Positions 1 through 11,242 of a stretch of DNA of 64,000 nucleotides are shown here, piece after piece. Origin of the DNA: Agapanthus africanus (taxonomy: Eukaryota; Streptophyta; Magnoliopsida; Asparagales; Amaryllidaceae). The stretch is from contig JASDDO010000026.1 in NCBI GenBank assembly GCA_030015575.1, forward strand, positions 25,560,079 through 25,624,078, written 5' to 3'. The notes beneath the pieces are model-generated. The model made no database searches, had not been told where the DNA came from, and saw only the letters and a list, made by a program, of their open reading frames with translations. The translations under genes were made by a program, and so were the position numbers. Every line of letters starts with the position of its first letter. Position 1 is the first letter of the stretch.

Positions 1-1281
1 ACACGCTTGGTTCGGAAAGATAAACGGATCGTCCTGACCGTAAAATCGAAGTGTGTTCACATTGGTCAATCCATATTCATCTTTCCAAGTCCGAGATTGT
101 TTCTCCACTTATCCGTATCGGTTCGTGTATCGTACCAAGTACACTAAAATATATAAAATGGTTCTGATCGTCCGGGATATTGGATGCCAAGTATACAATT
201 TAAGTATCCATAATAAATCACACCATCTGATCCTACCATCACAATCCCACTATTCTGAGTGGTTCTAGATGTTTCTATGTCCTTAACTTCGAATTTGTAT
301 CCAAGGACACCTAATCCTTTATAATATACAACCTCCATACTAGGAAACTGAGCTAAATATCTTGAATCACTCTCTAATGATGTAGAAAAGTTCGGATCGT
401 GGATCTAACAAAACAAATTTTACGACAAATACATAACGATATAAGTTTAGATTAAAACTGATAGCAATAACATGTTATTTGAATAACTTACATGATCTGC
501 AACCCAATCGCAAAAATTATCCTGATGATATTTTTCCAATCGTTCACCGTTCCAATCAGGATGCCCCTCACGTATCTCGTTAAAATGAATTTTGTTCTCG
601 ACAATAAATTATGACATTAATATTATATCATTTTATACACACACAAACACAAATATAACAATTAATCCAAAAAAACTTACTCTCTAATTTTTTCAAGACA
701 TGCGCTATTGAGGAGGATAAACCGGTATATCTTGTTGATAAACATAGTGTCTACCCTCTTATAATCGGCTTTACCATATGGCCCGTCCTGAATTCTTCGA
801 GGCCTGTTAAGTTTCGTCTCAATGTTCTCTTCCAGATAGCGGGAACAAAATGTGGTTGCTTAATCTAGAAGTTAACCTTGCATGATAAAACCCTCTGGTC
901 GATTTCTATTGCGTATATACTTTTTAAGAGTGTAGAGGTACCTAAAGAAAAATATATTAAATAAATAAATACGGGCATACAGGACAACAATAATTTTACA
1001 AAGTGCGCGAAACGAAAAATTCCACATACCTCTCGACGAGATACATCCATCGATATTGTACCGGTCCGGCTAACTTAGCCTCAGTTGCAAAATGAACCGT
1101 CAGGTGTATTATGATATCGAAGAATGACGGTGGGAAAATACGCTCAAACTTGCAAAATATCAACGAAATAGAATTTTCTAGTTTCTCCAGCGTCACAACA
1201 TCCAGTGTTTTAGCGCATAATTCTCTGAAAAAACAACATAGGTCATTGATTACTAGACCAACCGATTCGGGAAGGGAAGTC
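1..1281 (-). pseudogene. CACTA TNP2-type transposase, C-terminal part (DUF4218 and DUF4216)
   Basis: Read on the minus strand, 1281 to about 1035 encodes a DUF4218-like segment with the recognisable motifs FPPSFFDI, HLTVHF and VQYRWMYLVER. It ends at a plausible splice donor (GTATGT). About 885-690 encodes ETKLNRPRRIQDGPYGKADY, and about 600-490 encodes an acidic/His-rich stretch around HPDWNGERLEKYH, both typical of the linker in these proteins. From 338 down to 1 a DUF4216-like segment follows, with YYG, IQYPGR and, in another frame, DEYGLTNVN and DDPFIFPNQA. Several stops and frame changes show decay, although some breaks may be introns. It continues the transposase at 24576-26619, from which it was separated by the Tat insertion. 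In CACTA elements this protein binds and cuts the ends. Confidence 0.8.
1277..1281. repeat. Target-site duplication AAGTC, left copy (Tat element)
   Basis: AAGTC lies immediately before the TGTTGGGG start of the 5' LTR, and an identical AAGTC follows the CCCTACA end of the 3' LTR at 24571-24575. A perfect 5-bp duplication is the normal Ty3/gypsy integration footprint and fixes both element boundaries. Confidence 0.97.
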
Positions 1282-1616
1282 TGTTGGGGTAAAAATTTAC
1301 ACTCCGGTTGACCAAGTCAAAATCCAAGTCAACCCCAAGCCAAGTGGGCCCGAGCCCAGACCCAGTGGGCCCATGCCCGGGTCGAGCCCGAACATGAAGC
1401 GGCCGGCCTCCCCCCATGCCAAGATAAAAATTTTGTAATAAATAATTTTGTTGCATTTTCTTTTATTTTATTTTATGGATAAATGTAAGAAAATGGGCAT
1501 AAAAGCCAAATTTTTGTAAAGCCCATGGCTTATGTGCAAAAAGAAATGGCACATGAGCCATGAAATAGGCAAAATGCCATTTTGTGAAGCCCAAGGGGCT
1601 ATGTGTAAAGTGTATA

Positions 1617-1628
1617 GCCTATAAAGGC
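1617..1628 (+). promoter_or_regulatory. Candidate TATA box in Tat 5' LTR
   Basis: GCCTATAAAGGC is the best plant TATA-box match in the LTR and lies about 340 bp from its start. A CT-rich stretch (TTTCTCTCTCC) follows 30-50 bp downstream, a common plant start-site context. The same sequence is kept in the 3' LTR near 23411. An alternative promoter lies at the TATA-rich tract 2338-2375, just downstream of the CACGTG array. Confidence 0.4.
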
Positions 1629-2023
1629 AAAGATAATGAAATATCTCAATAACTTTTTTTTTCTCTCTCCAAAAAAGTTTCAGAGCTGAGCTCTTTCTTT
1701 CTTCTTCAAGGTTCCAAAAGCTTCTTCTTTCTTTTGAATTAAATCAAGAGTTTTACTCTTCCTTTTTCAAAACTAAATAGTTTTCCACCACAAAACCCAC
1801 ATAGGGGAACTTGGATCTGTCATCAGATCTTAAAAAGGAGAGATTTTGAGATTTCACATCTCTTGATCTTCAAGATCCAGCAAGCAACAGGAGGAAGAAG
1901 AAGAACATCTTTCACTAAACCCCCCAAAAAAGAAGAAAAACACATTCAGGAGTCCAACTCCTCTCTGATTTCTCTTCCGAGAAATTTTTTTAGGCTAAAA
2001 GCCTGTTGTGCCTCACCTGCGCG

Positions 2024-2305
2024 CTTGCGCAAGTGCGCAAGGCGCCCGCGTGCCGACACGTGGCGCGCGCGCTTGCGCAAGTGCGCAAGTGCGCAAGTCG
2101 CCCGCGTGCCGACACGTGGCGCGCGCGCTTGCGCAACTGCGTAAGTCGCCCGCGTGCCGACACGTGGCGCGCGCGCTTGCGCAACTGCGCAAGTGCGCAA
2201 GGCGCCCGCGTGCCGACACGTGGCGCGCGCGCTTGCGCACCTGCGCAAGTACGCAAGGCGCCCGCGTGCCGACACGTGGCGCGCGCGCTTTCGCACCTGC
2301 GCATC
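2024..2305 (+). promoter_or_regulatory. GC-rich minisatellite with five fused DRE/ABRE-like modules (5' LTR)
   Basis: Each repeat unit carries GCCGACACGTGGC, in which GCCGAC matches the DRE/CRT core RCCGAC and ACACGTGGC matches the ABA-response G-box. CACGTG cores begin at 2057, 2113, 2161, 2217 and 2273, so spacing is 56, 48, 56 and 56 bp. Between them are alternating CGCGCG and TTGCGCAA(G/C)TGCGC stretches. The 3' LTR has the same five modules, but the short 48-bp unit is first. A TATA-rich tract starts about 60 bp downstream of the last core. Stress or ABA inducibility is inference; only the motifs are seen. Confidence 0.6.
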
Positions 2306-2781
2306 CCTTGGATGTCTTTTCCCCCTCTTTTTGTGTACATATATACATATATACATATGTATACAAATTTATACATACACGTACTCCATGACACTGTCCC
2401 TGTTAGAAAAAAATTTCTAACGGGGCGCTGCCCCGCACCCCGCAAGGGGGCTGCTAGCCCCCTTGACCCCCAGCCCGCTATCCGGGTAGCGGGACCCCCG
2501 TAAAAACTCTGCGTGGCTCCCGATATATCCAAAACCCCCTTTCAAAACACACGTATACTGCACATTGAGTTCGCATGACCAGTTTAAACCGTTAATCGGA
2601 GGTTCCCTCGCCCCAAAGGCGATGGGTAATTAACGGCAGCTTAGTCCGCGGCTGCCGGAGATTCGGATCCCCACAATCATTAAACCCCGGCCTACCCTAG
2701 GCCGGGGGAATCTGTAGTACGCCTGACAAGCGCGCGCGTATTCCCATCTCACTGGGGTGACGAAAAACACCCTACAGATTC

Positions 2782-2800
2782 TGGCACGCCCGGTGGGACC
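2782..2800 (+). other. Primer-binding-site-like sequence of the Tat element
   Basis: Five bases after the 5' LTR the sequence TGGCACGCCCGGTGGGACC begins with TGG, complementary to a tRNA CCA end, at the position where reverse transcription is primed. I cannot assign the tRNA with confidence. Confidence 0.7.
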
Positions 2801-5800
2801 AAATCTCTCCTCCCATATTTCGGGTTAAACGTTCATGCGAACTCAATCAATATACATACCTATATTTATACTAAAAATAATGCTCTTTAATGCAGATTTT
2901 CAAGCAATCAACCTTCGACGACAATGTCTCCCCAGACGAATGCAACTTCCAATGCGACCCCGATTCTGTACGTGGTCAAGATCAACGCTCGTGTGGTTCT
3001 CCCCGCAAGCCTCAGTCGATAGTGGGAGGAACCGCCCCGCCAGTTCGGCTCCGTCATAATCTACCCTGCCGGAAGCGCTCATCTGGCGGAGATCCCGGCG
3101 GAACAGGTGGCCAAGCCGGTCTCAAGGGGAAAGAGGCCGAATGTCGTGATCTCCAAGGCACCACAACCGAAACTCAAGACGCTATCTGAACGACTCCCTG
3201 GCGCTCTAGCTGGGGGCAAGACTTCCGATGCGAAAGGCAACATCAAATGTCGCGGACGAGCTCAGGCGATGACTCTAACAAATGCACAATCGGGCGTATC
3301 TCCAAGGCCCTCCATCAACCGGTCTGCGGCATCTTCCCAAAAAGTCGAAGTCTGCCAAGTGCTTAGAAAAGAAAAGTTAAGGCAGAAGCGGCTCAGGTAT
3401 CGAGCCAACAAGAGGGCCAAGGCTTCGGCCAAATGGAATCGTGTGAAGTTCCAAGTGCAGGGTTGCCCGGCGACGACGGCCGAGTCGGACGTAAGAATCA
3501 GCAATTCTTTCGAGCCTCTGAAGTGGGTTCAGAAAAACGCCATGACCGCCAGAATCAAGAAGACAGCGGTCCGAACAGTGCCACAAAGAGACGTGTTCCG
3601 GTCCCAACAGAAAAAGTATGACACTGTCTCTTCAAGAGTCTATCAAGCACTCTGTGCCGCGCGAAAGCTGCGGGGCAAACCCAGAAAAGAAGCGCCAGTA
3701 CCATTCAAGAACCTGGTTAGGCCGGCCGCCTTCAATCGACTACCATCTACCAAAACAAGGGGGTCAAGACAGCGAGCCGTGAAATTAGCTGCCAATGATA
3801 GAGAGACGGCCGGATATATCATCCATACGGTCTATATGGCGGGCGGGCGCCCCAGCGACAACCTTCGCAGCAAAAGCAAGGACGGGGCCACCACATCCCA
3901 AGCCCAATCTAGCCTGAATGTGGTTGCCGCCGCCCAAGAACAGCCACCCCTGCTGGATGAAGAAAACCCTCTCGATGAGGATGATAGGCAGATAGACCCC
4001 TCGGTCCATGTAGAGTCAAGCTCGGACAGCGAGGAAGAGCCGACTTTCCGCCCTAGGACTGCGGAGCAAGAGCTGCTTCAAGAACTTCGAAAACAGCTCA
4101 GGAGCAAAGACAAAGAGATGGCCAAGCTCTATTCGAAAATTGATGATTTAACAAACGTGGTGATGCAGCTTACGGCTCAAATTGCTCGAGCGCCTCTTAA
4201 TCAAGCACAAGCCGCTACTAATCAGCCGGGTGATGACAATCCGAGGCAGCCAATGCCTGTTCCTTTGGGACCAAGACTGGTCGAGCCGGATGAAAGCCGG
4301 CTACATTCCGCTTCTGGGGACGCCTTGGCCCCAGATAGCACTATCCCGCTAACACAGGATCGGATAATGGATTTGGTCACCAGCAAGGTTAAAACATTGG
4401 TGGCCGAAGCTGAAGCTCAGAAAGAAATCGGCAGTAGTGGGCGGCCATATCCCGCGCAGTATGATCTGATTGAGTTCCCAAGCGGCTACGTCATTCCTAA
4501 GTTCGGAAGATTTGATGGAACGGGGAATGCAAACCAGCACGTCGCCCACTTCAAAGCATCGTGCGGAAATACAGGGGGCAACGATGCGCTCCTTCTTCGT
4601 CAGTTTGTCAACAGCCTGACCGGCGTCGCCTTCGACTGGTATGCGAGTATACCGGACGGGTCCGTCATTACCTTTGCCCAAATGGAGTCTCTGTTCCGGC
4701 AAAGGTTCATGAGCGTCAGTGATAAAATCTCCATAGCCGATCTTGTGAGGACCAAGCCGGGGAAGAATGAAAGCAACACCGACTTTATCGCCCGGTGGCG
4801 TAATCTCACAGTTAAGTGCGAACCACCGCTGGAGCAGGACCAGTCCGTCAGCCTTCTCATTGGGAACCTCAGCAATTGGATGGTCCCCTTCTTGTGTACA
4901 GCGGGCCTCAAGACGTTTCAGGAGCTAACCAAGAAAGTCCAAATGCTGGAACGCTCGAAGCAAGAGTCCCCGCCAGACTCTCACAGAGACAAAACCTGGA
5001 AAAGCAAGCGGGACGACAACCGTAGAAGCGGGAGTTCCAGCAGTACCAATGTCTTCAATGCCTCCGACAATGAAGAAAAGCGAAGGGCGGGCGAATCCAA
5101 AACCAACCGGTCTCGAAAGCCATTGCTGGGAGGAGATGGGCCTTCCCTAGAGGAGAAAAAGAACAAGGTTTACTCTTTCAGAAGGGACAAGGTCCGCAAG
5201 ATATTTAAAGATGCCTTGAACAATGGCCTACAACTGCCGGAGTCGAAAAGACCCCAAGAAGCAAAAATGACCGACAATCCCTTGTATTGCCCGTACCACC
5301 GAGTAGTGAGCCATGCGATCGAGGATTGCTATATCTTCAAAGACTGGGTCGAGAAGCAGTACAAGGCTGGAGAGATCGAGCTGTCCAAAAGCGTGTTGGT
5401 GAACAATCAAGTTGCAACCGCCAACTTTATACAGACGGAAGCTGAAGCCTTCTGGGAGCAGACAGCCGAACCCGCTGCCCTGACAAACGAAACTGACTCA
5501 TCGCGGCCTCCGTGGAGTACGCACATATCTAATAAGACGAAGAAGATGATAAAGCTACTTCGGAAAGAACCCAGGATGGAATGGGAAGGACAGAAGAAGC
5601 CTACCAGTCCAGCTGCCAATGCGGCTCCATCAGGCTCAAAATCCAAGAAGCTCAAGAAGAAGAAAAGTGCAGCTCGGCGCGAAAAAGAGTCTGCAGGGAG
5701 ATCGACCATTCAAAAGTATATCGATTCCCTCGAAGAATATGAGCAAAAGGAAAGAACATTGATTCAATTGAAGGAGTTCTTCCCTGTACAAGCGGCTGAA

Positions 5801-6834
5801 ATTCTGGAGGAGTTAGAAGAAGACTCCAATGAAGAAATTCCAGTAGTGACTTGCTACGCCATCCATCTTGGCAGCGACTCTGAGGATGATCTCTGTTTTC
5901 CGGAAGAGGACGAGGAGCTCACCACAAAGGCCAATCAAATCCAGCTCAGAAGCGGCAGGGCTCTACCGCAAAACCAGGGCAACGCCCCAAAAGGGAAGGA
6001 AAAACAAGTCGCTAATGAAGAAGATGGCAGAGAACCGGCTGATGAAAACATAAGTCCTTCCTCGGTGGACTATAATGTCTTGGCGCATCTCCGGAAGCTT
6101 CCGTCTCTCCTGAGCATCTACGACGCCTTGGTCCTATCTAAGGAGCTTAGAGATGTTCTCATCCACGCTCTGCAAAACCCCGAGCGGTATCAGGCTCACT
6201 TTGCGGAAATTAACATGAAAGAAGCCCAGCATGCTTTGTATGCCGCCGCAGTCACATTTAAGGATGAAGACTTGCTACTGGGAACGGCTGAGCATAATCG
6301 GCCGCTTTACGTGACCGGATACAGTGACGGAGATCGAATTAATCGCATATTGATTGATCCGGGGTCCTCAGTGAACATCATGAACTTGCGAACTCTGAAG
6401 AGTTTGTCAATGGACGTCCGACACCTGTCAAGGGAAAGGATTGTCATTCAAGGCTTCAACCAAAATTGCCAGCAAGTTCTGGGGTCTATAGCTCTGCCAA
6501 TCAAATTTGGGGATCTGCAAACTGAAGCTAAGATATACGTGATCGACGCCGACACGTCTTATAAGATTCTCTTGGGGCGGCCGTGGCTCCACGATTACGG
6601 CATCATTCCGTCAACTCTCCATCAATGCATGAAGTACACTAAAAATGGCGAAGAAAGACGCATTGACGGAGACATCCAGCCGTTCGGTGTGCATGAAGTC
6701 CGATATGAAGATTCTCGGTACTTTACGAACCACCAAAATGCTAAGCCACAACTGACTGAGGATAGAACGGCCCCAAGACTCAAAAGCAAATCTGCGCCGG
6801 CTATCACTTTCAAAAGCAAAAATACCCAAGTGCG

Positions 6835-6990
6835 CCCGCATTTCGGCAGCGACTCTGATGAGTCCGACACTGGAAGCCCGTCCTTCCGCAAAACTCGCCC
6901 TCATTTCGGCAGCGATACGGACGAATCTGTTACTGAAGGCCCATCTAGCAGCAAAGTCCGCCCTCATCTTGGCAGTGACACTGAAGAGTC
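6835..6990 (+). repeat. Three in-frame acidic repeats in Tat gag-pro
   Basis: Three copies of a block beginning RPHFGSDSDES, RPHFGSDTDES and RPHLGSDTEES, about 60 bp apart, lie between the protease and the reverse transcriptase linker. The unit is a whole number of codons, so the frame is kept. Serine next to acidic residues resembles casein kinase 2 target sites, which is inference only. Confidence 0.7.
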
Positions 6991-7069
6991 AGAGGAGGAG
7001 GACCTGTCGTGCAACAGCGGTGCAGATTGGACCCCCACGCAACAAGCGAAACTACGAGAGACCTTCGAA

Positions 7070-7074
7070 GTTGC
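7070..7074. repeat. Target-site duplication GTTGC, left copy (Tekay element)
   Basis: GTTGC directly precedes the TGTAACACCC start of the Tekay 5' LTR and is repeated at 16748-16752 after the GTGACA end of the 3' LTR. Removing the insert and one copy keeps the Tat reading frame (E-V-A-E-G). Confidence 0.97.
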
Positions 7075-9992
7075 TGTAACACCCGAGCCCAATAATACTA
7101 TGGATATTACTAGTTGAGGGTTGTGGTTTGCTCATTCCCAATTTTCCTGATTTTCTGGTGTTTATTGCTAAATTTTACCCGGTTAAGTCATTTTAGCACA
7201 TAACAAATTTTAACTCCGAAAATGAAATTTAAGATGTCCATGTTAGCCTACTCGTCGCCACTAGTCGCGTGGTAGCGTCCGCGTGTCGAGATTCCGTTCC
7301 GTTTGGCTAAACGGGCAGGTTTGGGCGACTACGCGCGCGTACAAGTGTCCGACTTGGGGGCATGCATTTTAATCACTAAACATCTCTTTTCAAAATTTGG
7401 AACCCGCTTAAAATCCTATAATTTGAATTTGGAACATTTGGGCGCAACCCGGGCGCGATTTGGAAATGTTTCATTTCGCGCCAAAAAGGGCCCGTTTAAA
7501 TTTAATTTCTAATATATTTATATTCTAACCTATAGTTTTTCCTAACAGCAATCTACGCATTTTCCCTTCAAATCCTTCTCAAAAATTTCCTCTATCATCT
7601 CGTGGCCAATCACGAGCTCTTATTGAGCTCGTGGGCCCCCTCCTTTCCATCTCTCTCTCTGTCTCTCTCCTCTTTTCTCTCTCTCTCTCTATCTCCTCAA
7701 TCTTTCTCTTCCCTCAAATCTCTCTCTGTTTCTCTCTCCAATCTCTCTCTCTCTTCCTCTATTAATTTGCATGCAGCCGCCCCTCGCATTCCCTTCCTCG
7801 CGAGAAAACCCGACGCAAACCCTAACCCTAGCCCTCGCGATCCCGTCGCCGACTTCCTCGCGACCTCGCCGTCGCCGCCCTCACCACCACGACCTCCACC
7901 ACACCCACCTACCCTCTTCCTCCCGTTCTCCCGCTCCTCCCCGCGCCTGCGACCCATTCCCGACCTCGCCTCCACCCTCGTAGACCTCGCCGTCGACATC
8001 TCCTCTCACCATCGACGCCTCCCACAACTCCCTCTCACCCTCCTCGTCGAGACCTCGTCGTCGCTGCCCTCCTCCCCTCGCCGGAACAGTAAACCCGAGC
8101 CCTAACCCATCGCCTACCCCGCTGTTCGCCGGAGGAACGTGCCGGCGACCTCGTCGACGCCACCTCCGACCACCTCCCTCTCTCCCACGACCACCAGAGC
8201 CGACCACACTCCTCTCCAACTCGCCGCAGCACACTACCCTGCACACCCGAGGCCCTTCCCCTTGCTGCAGCCGCCGCCGTCGCTTCGCCGGCGATCCAGT
8301 GCCGTCGAGCCATCGTGTTTGCACCCTGTTTCTTCTCGGTGAGTTTTCCTTGTGCTTCCTCTTGGTACAATCCCTCCGCTGGTCCGTATCGTGAATGCGT
8401 AGTTTGTTTGCTAACTTTGTTGTTCTGTTTGCTGCCGGATCCGACCGTGCCGTCTGACGAACCCGACGCTCCAGCGAAGCCCCTGGTCCGTGTGATTCCG
8501 TTGACCTCTGTTGGGACTCGATCCGTGGCCCGTGCTTTCATATCGCGTTTCTGCCGACATCGCATCCGTGTTTCGGTTCGCGGAACCGCCGAGGCAAGTA
8601 TCCGAATACTTGCTTTAACATGCTACAACTTAATCATCATACTATAACCACACCACTATCATAACATCGATACCTTTTATAACTTAGAATTTCTGGTCAC
8701 AATTATCCGTAACTTTAAATCAATGAAATCATTGCTCGTATTAACCGGTCTGCTAGTAATTCATACTTAACTAATCAAACCAAGTAGATTATCCCCACTT
8801 CAATTGTTAAATCACTCATGAGACAATTATTATGCTTAGTTCAAATTCATGTAACTCCATTCCGTATATTATCGACATTGTTTCGTCTTGTGGCTAATGC
8901 ACCTCAAAGGTGCGTGAACCGGATTAATATGAAAATACAAACATCACTGTGTTCACATAGAATAATATTGTTATTTACCGTTTCCTGCTACTGTTCATTA
9001 TTGATTGTGTACCTGTTGTGAGCACTTACCGATTGCACGACTTATTGGCCTGACCCTGCTACACCTGACATATACATACTTACCGACTCATCCCGTTGTA
9101 CCATGACATTACTTGTTCCTGATCTCGTGCCTAATGCCGACAGACCTAACCATTCCTGCTGTCGATCCAGACAGACCTACCTTTATTCGACTTGTGTTGG
9201 CATTAGTCCTTGACTACTGAATACCTGACTGACATACATAGCTTGGGGGTATGGGGAAATCAAAGGTGAAACCGACTTGTAACTCAACAGTTCGATACAT
9301 TGTTCTGATCAGTTTTACGGGCTTGGCCAGCTCCGGAGTGTTGATGCTGACATCACTCATCTATCCTACTACCTTTTACTGCTTAGCGGCACGTCTCGGA
9401 TTCAGCCCCGAGGATCATGACCGTGGTCCCGGGCACGCACGGGATACTATTGAGTTACATCGACGATTCATCAATTGGTTTCAAAGACTATAGAGTAGAA
9501 AACCTGATAGGACAGTTTAGTCACCTTTGCACTTTACCTTGCTTGTTACTTCTTATTGCTGCTTATTTCATGTTCATGCTTGCATTGTTTATTACCATGT
9601 TTATGCTATATGCTTGATATCATGACGCGCTGACGTCTGGGTTTTGCATGGCCCAGATTCCGTACCTTTGTCGACGACCGAGCAGGAGTACTTCAGCCAG
9701 CAGGCTGAACAGTGAGTCCTTAGGATTTAGTTTATTTATTTTCATTTCCAGATGTGAGCCCGCATTATGGGACGTACTGTTTATTCATTGTATTGGATCA
9801 TTAGCTTCCGCACTTATTATTTATTGATTCTTGTTATTATGGATTTGGACATGTATTAGTTTAGTTTATTTACTGTTCTTGATATCTCTACAGCCGTAAT
9901 GTGACTGTGGACGGATGCGTCCTACCCACAGGTAGCATGGTTGGCTATGTCACGTGCCCAATTTTGCGTACTCTGGGAAGCGGGGGGTGACA
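7075..9992 (+). repeat. Tekay element 5' LTR (2918 bp)
   Basis: It starts TGTAACACCCGAGCCC and ends GGGGTGACA. An AT-rich TATATTTATA tract near 7516 could be the TATA box. It is followed by a CT-microsatellite stretch (7650-7760) and a CG-rich, stop-poor block (7770-8340) that ends at a good splice-donor-like GGTGAGTT (8339). The rest is AT-rich. Long open frames here (for example 7602-8105 on plus and 8035-8565 on minus) are compositional and recur in the 3' copy; I do not call them genes. Confidence 0.95.
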
Positions 9993-10000
9993 TGGTTTTA

Positions 10001-10014
10001 TGGTATCAGAGCCA
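10001..10014 (+). other. Primer-binding site (initiator Met tRNA type), Tekay element
   Basis: TGGTATCAGAGCCA lies 8 bases after the 5' LTR end. It is the well-known sequence complementary to the 3' end of plant initiator tRNA-Met, used by Tekay and many other plant LTR elements. Confidence 0.9.
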
Positions 10015-10379
10015 TAGGTTAATTGGGTTGATTCTTTGTAGTTGGGTATCGCACCCGATACACGAATCAGAATACCCGTGATTAGGAAACATGTCCTGCC
10101 ACCTTGACCGTTTTACCGTCCTTGAATCATTCTTCCAGATCATGCCGACATGCAAACTTACTTTGCATTGTCAACTCGAAAACCTAACTTCTTGTTATCT
10201 CTAGGACTTAGGCGACTTGGGTGGAGTTAAGTAATTGCGGCTATGATGCCGCGGCATAGCTACAATGCAGCACTCTATTTAAGTATCTTGGAGTTCTAGC
10301 CTTGATCTATACTCGAAAACTATCATCATGCTAATGTGGGTACTTTGATTTCAGGGATATGGCCGATTAGAATTTGGAG

Positions 10380-10890
10380 ATGGACCCAGGGCATGCGGTC
10401 TTAGCCGCCAGGCAAAGAGTGATAAGGGGATTGATGGAGAAACTAAAGGAACAACTCGAGCTGGAACCATCATTTGCACTGGACCCCACGTCCGTACGTA
10501 GAAGTATTCCGGTGAACAGGCGCAGCGTGGCACCAATGAAGAAAACAAGTATGGGTGATCGGAAGGGGAGCGTGATCTGTAGTTACTGCCATAAACCCGG
10601 ACATGTGCGAAGGGAGTGTCGTTTGAGGCTGGGACTTTGTTTTAGATGTGGAGCGGCAGATCACACCGTTGATGCTTGTCCGTCGAAGCCTCGCACGAAG
10701 GATGATACACAGAAGCCTCCGCAAGGACCGTTCCAAGGACAGGAACCGCCTGCTCAAGGACCACAGCAGGCTCGAGCGTTCTCGTTGACAGCTGAAGAAG
10801 CTAAGGCATCGGGAGAAGTGGTTTCAGGTAATTTACTCGTTCATGGTTTTCCCGCTTTGGCATTACTTAATTTCGGAGCATCCCACTGAT
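10380..10890 (+). pseudogene. gag: Tekay gag C-terminal part (two zinc knuckles) and start of protease
   Basis: From ATG 10380 an open frame runs to a stop at 10887-10889. It has two CCHC zinc knuckles, CSYCHKPGHVRREC (about 10578-10619) and CFRCGAADHTVDAC (about 10638-10679), which bind RNA in Gag. The end enters the protease, where the sequence reads LLNFGASH; the family motif is normally D-S-G-A-S-H, so the catalytic aspartate is lost. The large N-terminal gag domain expected before the knuckles is absent, which together with the short internal region indicates deletion. Two knuckles rather than one is unusual but seen in some chromoviruses. Confidence 0.85.
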
Positions 10891-11240
10891 TATGTCATCC
10901 AATTTATAACTACACACTCGATCACCTGCACGACCCTGTCTAGTTTCTGGGACATACACACTGGGAATGGGAAATCATAGCTAGTAAGGAAGGTAGAGAT
11001 TGTACAGTGTTGTTTGCGGACGGGAGCTTTTGCAGATTTCCTGGTGATAGATACGGGCAGTTATGAGGTTGTCTTGGGGATGGATTTTCTTGGCACTTTC
11101 CACGCCCACATTGACTGTAGGGCGAGGAAGGTAATTCCAGATTCCCGGACATCCTAAGTTTACTTTCATTGGAGGAAGCAGTTCTGTCGGGCCAGTCGAG
11201 TTTAGGGCTAGGCCGACGAACGATGTTCTTGCGGCTATAG
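10891..11240 (+). pseudogene. Tekay protease remnant
   Basis: No continuous frame exists. Pieces of an aspartic protease and its linker are readable, notably VLGMDFLGTFHAHIDCRARKV near 11075-11130, the conserved segment after the active site in chromovirus proteases. Stops and frameshifts separate it from the gag part and from the reverse transcriptase remnant. Confidence 0.7.
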
Positions 11241-11242
11241 TA

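Larger units (their letters stand above)
1282..2776 (+). repeat. Tat element 5' LTR (1495 bp)
   Basis: It starts TGTTGGGGTAAAAATTTACA and ends CACCCTACA. Compared by eye with 23075-24570 there are about nine substitutions outside the GC-rich minisatellite. The order is: a segment with AATAAATAAT near 1437, a TATA-like CCTATAAAGGC near 1619, a pyrimidine- then A-rich leader-like stretch, a GC-rich minisatellite (2024-2305) with five CACGTG cores, a second TATA-like tract (2338-2375), then GC-rich sequence to the end. Which TATA-like motif starts transcription cannot be decided here. Confidence 0.95.
2924..7074 (+). pseudogene. gag-pro: Tat element gag-protease, interrupted
   Basis: The best start is ATG 2924, in frame with the long open region; a TAG at 3020-3022 breaks the first 33 codons, after which the frame is open to 7074. 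In order: a basic N-terminal part, a coiled-coil-like stretch at about 4060-4190 (LLQELRKQLRS...), a retrotransposon gag domain at about 4495-4960 (FDGTGNANQ, FDWYASIP, FRQRF), and a CX2HX4HX4C zinc-binding motif at about 5286-5330 (CPYHRVVSHAIEDC). The protease is at about 6330-6620, with ILIDPGSSVNIM and KILLGRPWL. The catalytic motif is DPG rather than the usual D-S/T-G, which may inactivate the enzyme. Serine- and acid-rich PHFGSD repeats lie at 6830-7000. The frame is cut at 7074 by the Tekay element and resumes in frame at 16753. Confidence 0.9.

Noticed and set aside
1946-2532. Several Arg/Ala-rich open frames on both strands (and again at 23739-24297)
   Set aside because: They come from the GC-rich LTR minisatellite, which lacks stops by composition; both strands are open and the repeats are regulatory-like, not coding.
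7602-8647. Long open frames on both strands in the Tekay LTR (also 14355-15402)
   Set aside because: CT- and CG-rich composition, open in many frames at once, identical in both LTRs, and no known domain.
10001-10014. tRNA-Met-like sequence
   Set aside because: TGGTATCAGAGCCA is only the primer-binding site after an LTR; no cloverleaf surrounds it. I saw no tRNA or rRNA gene in the window.
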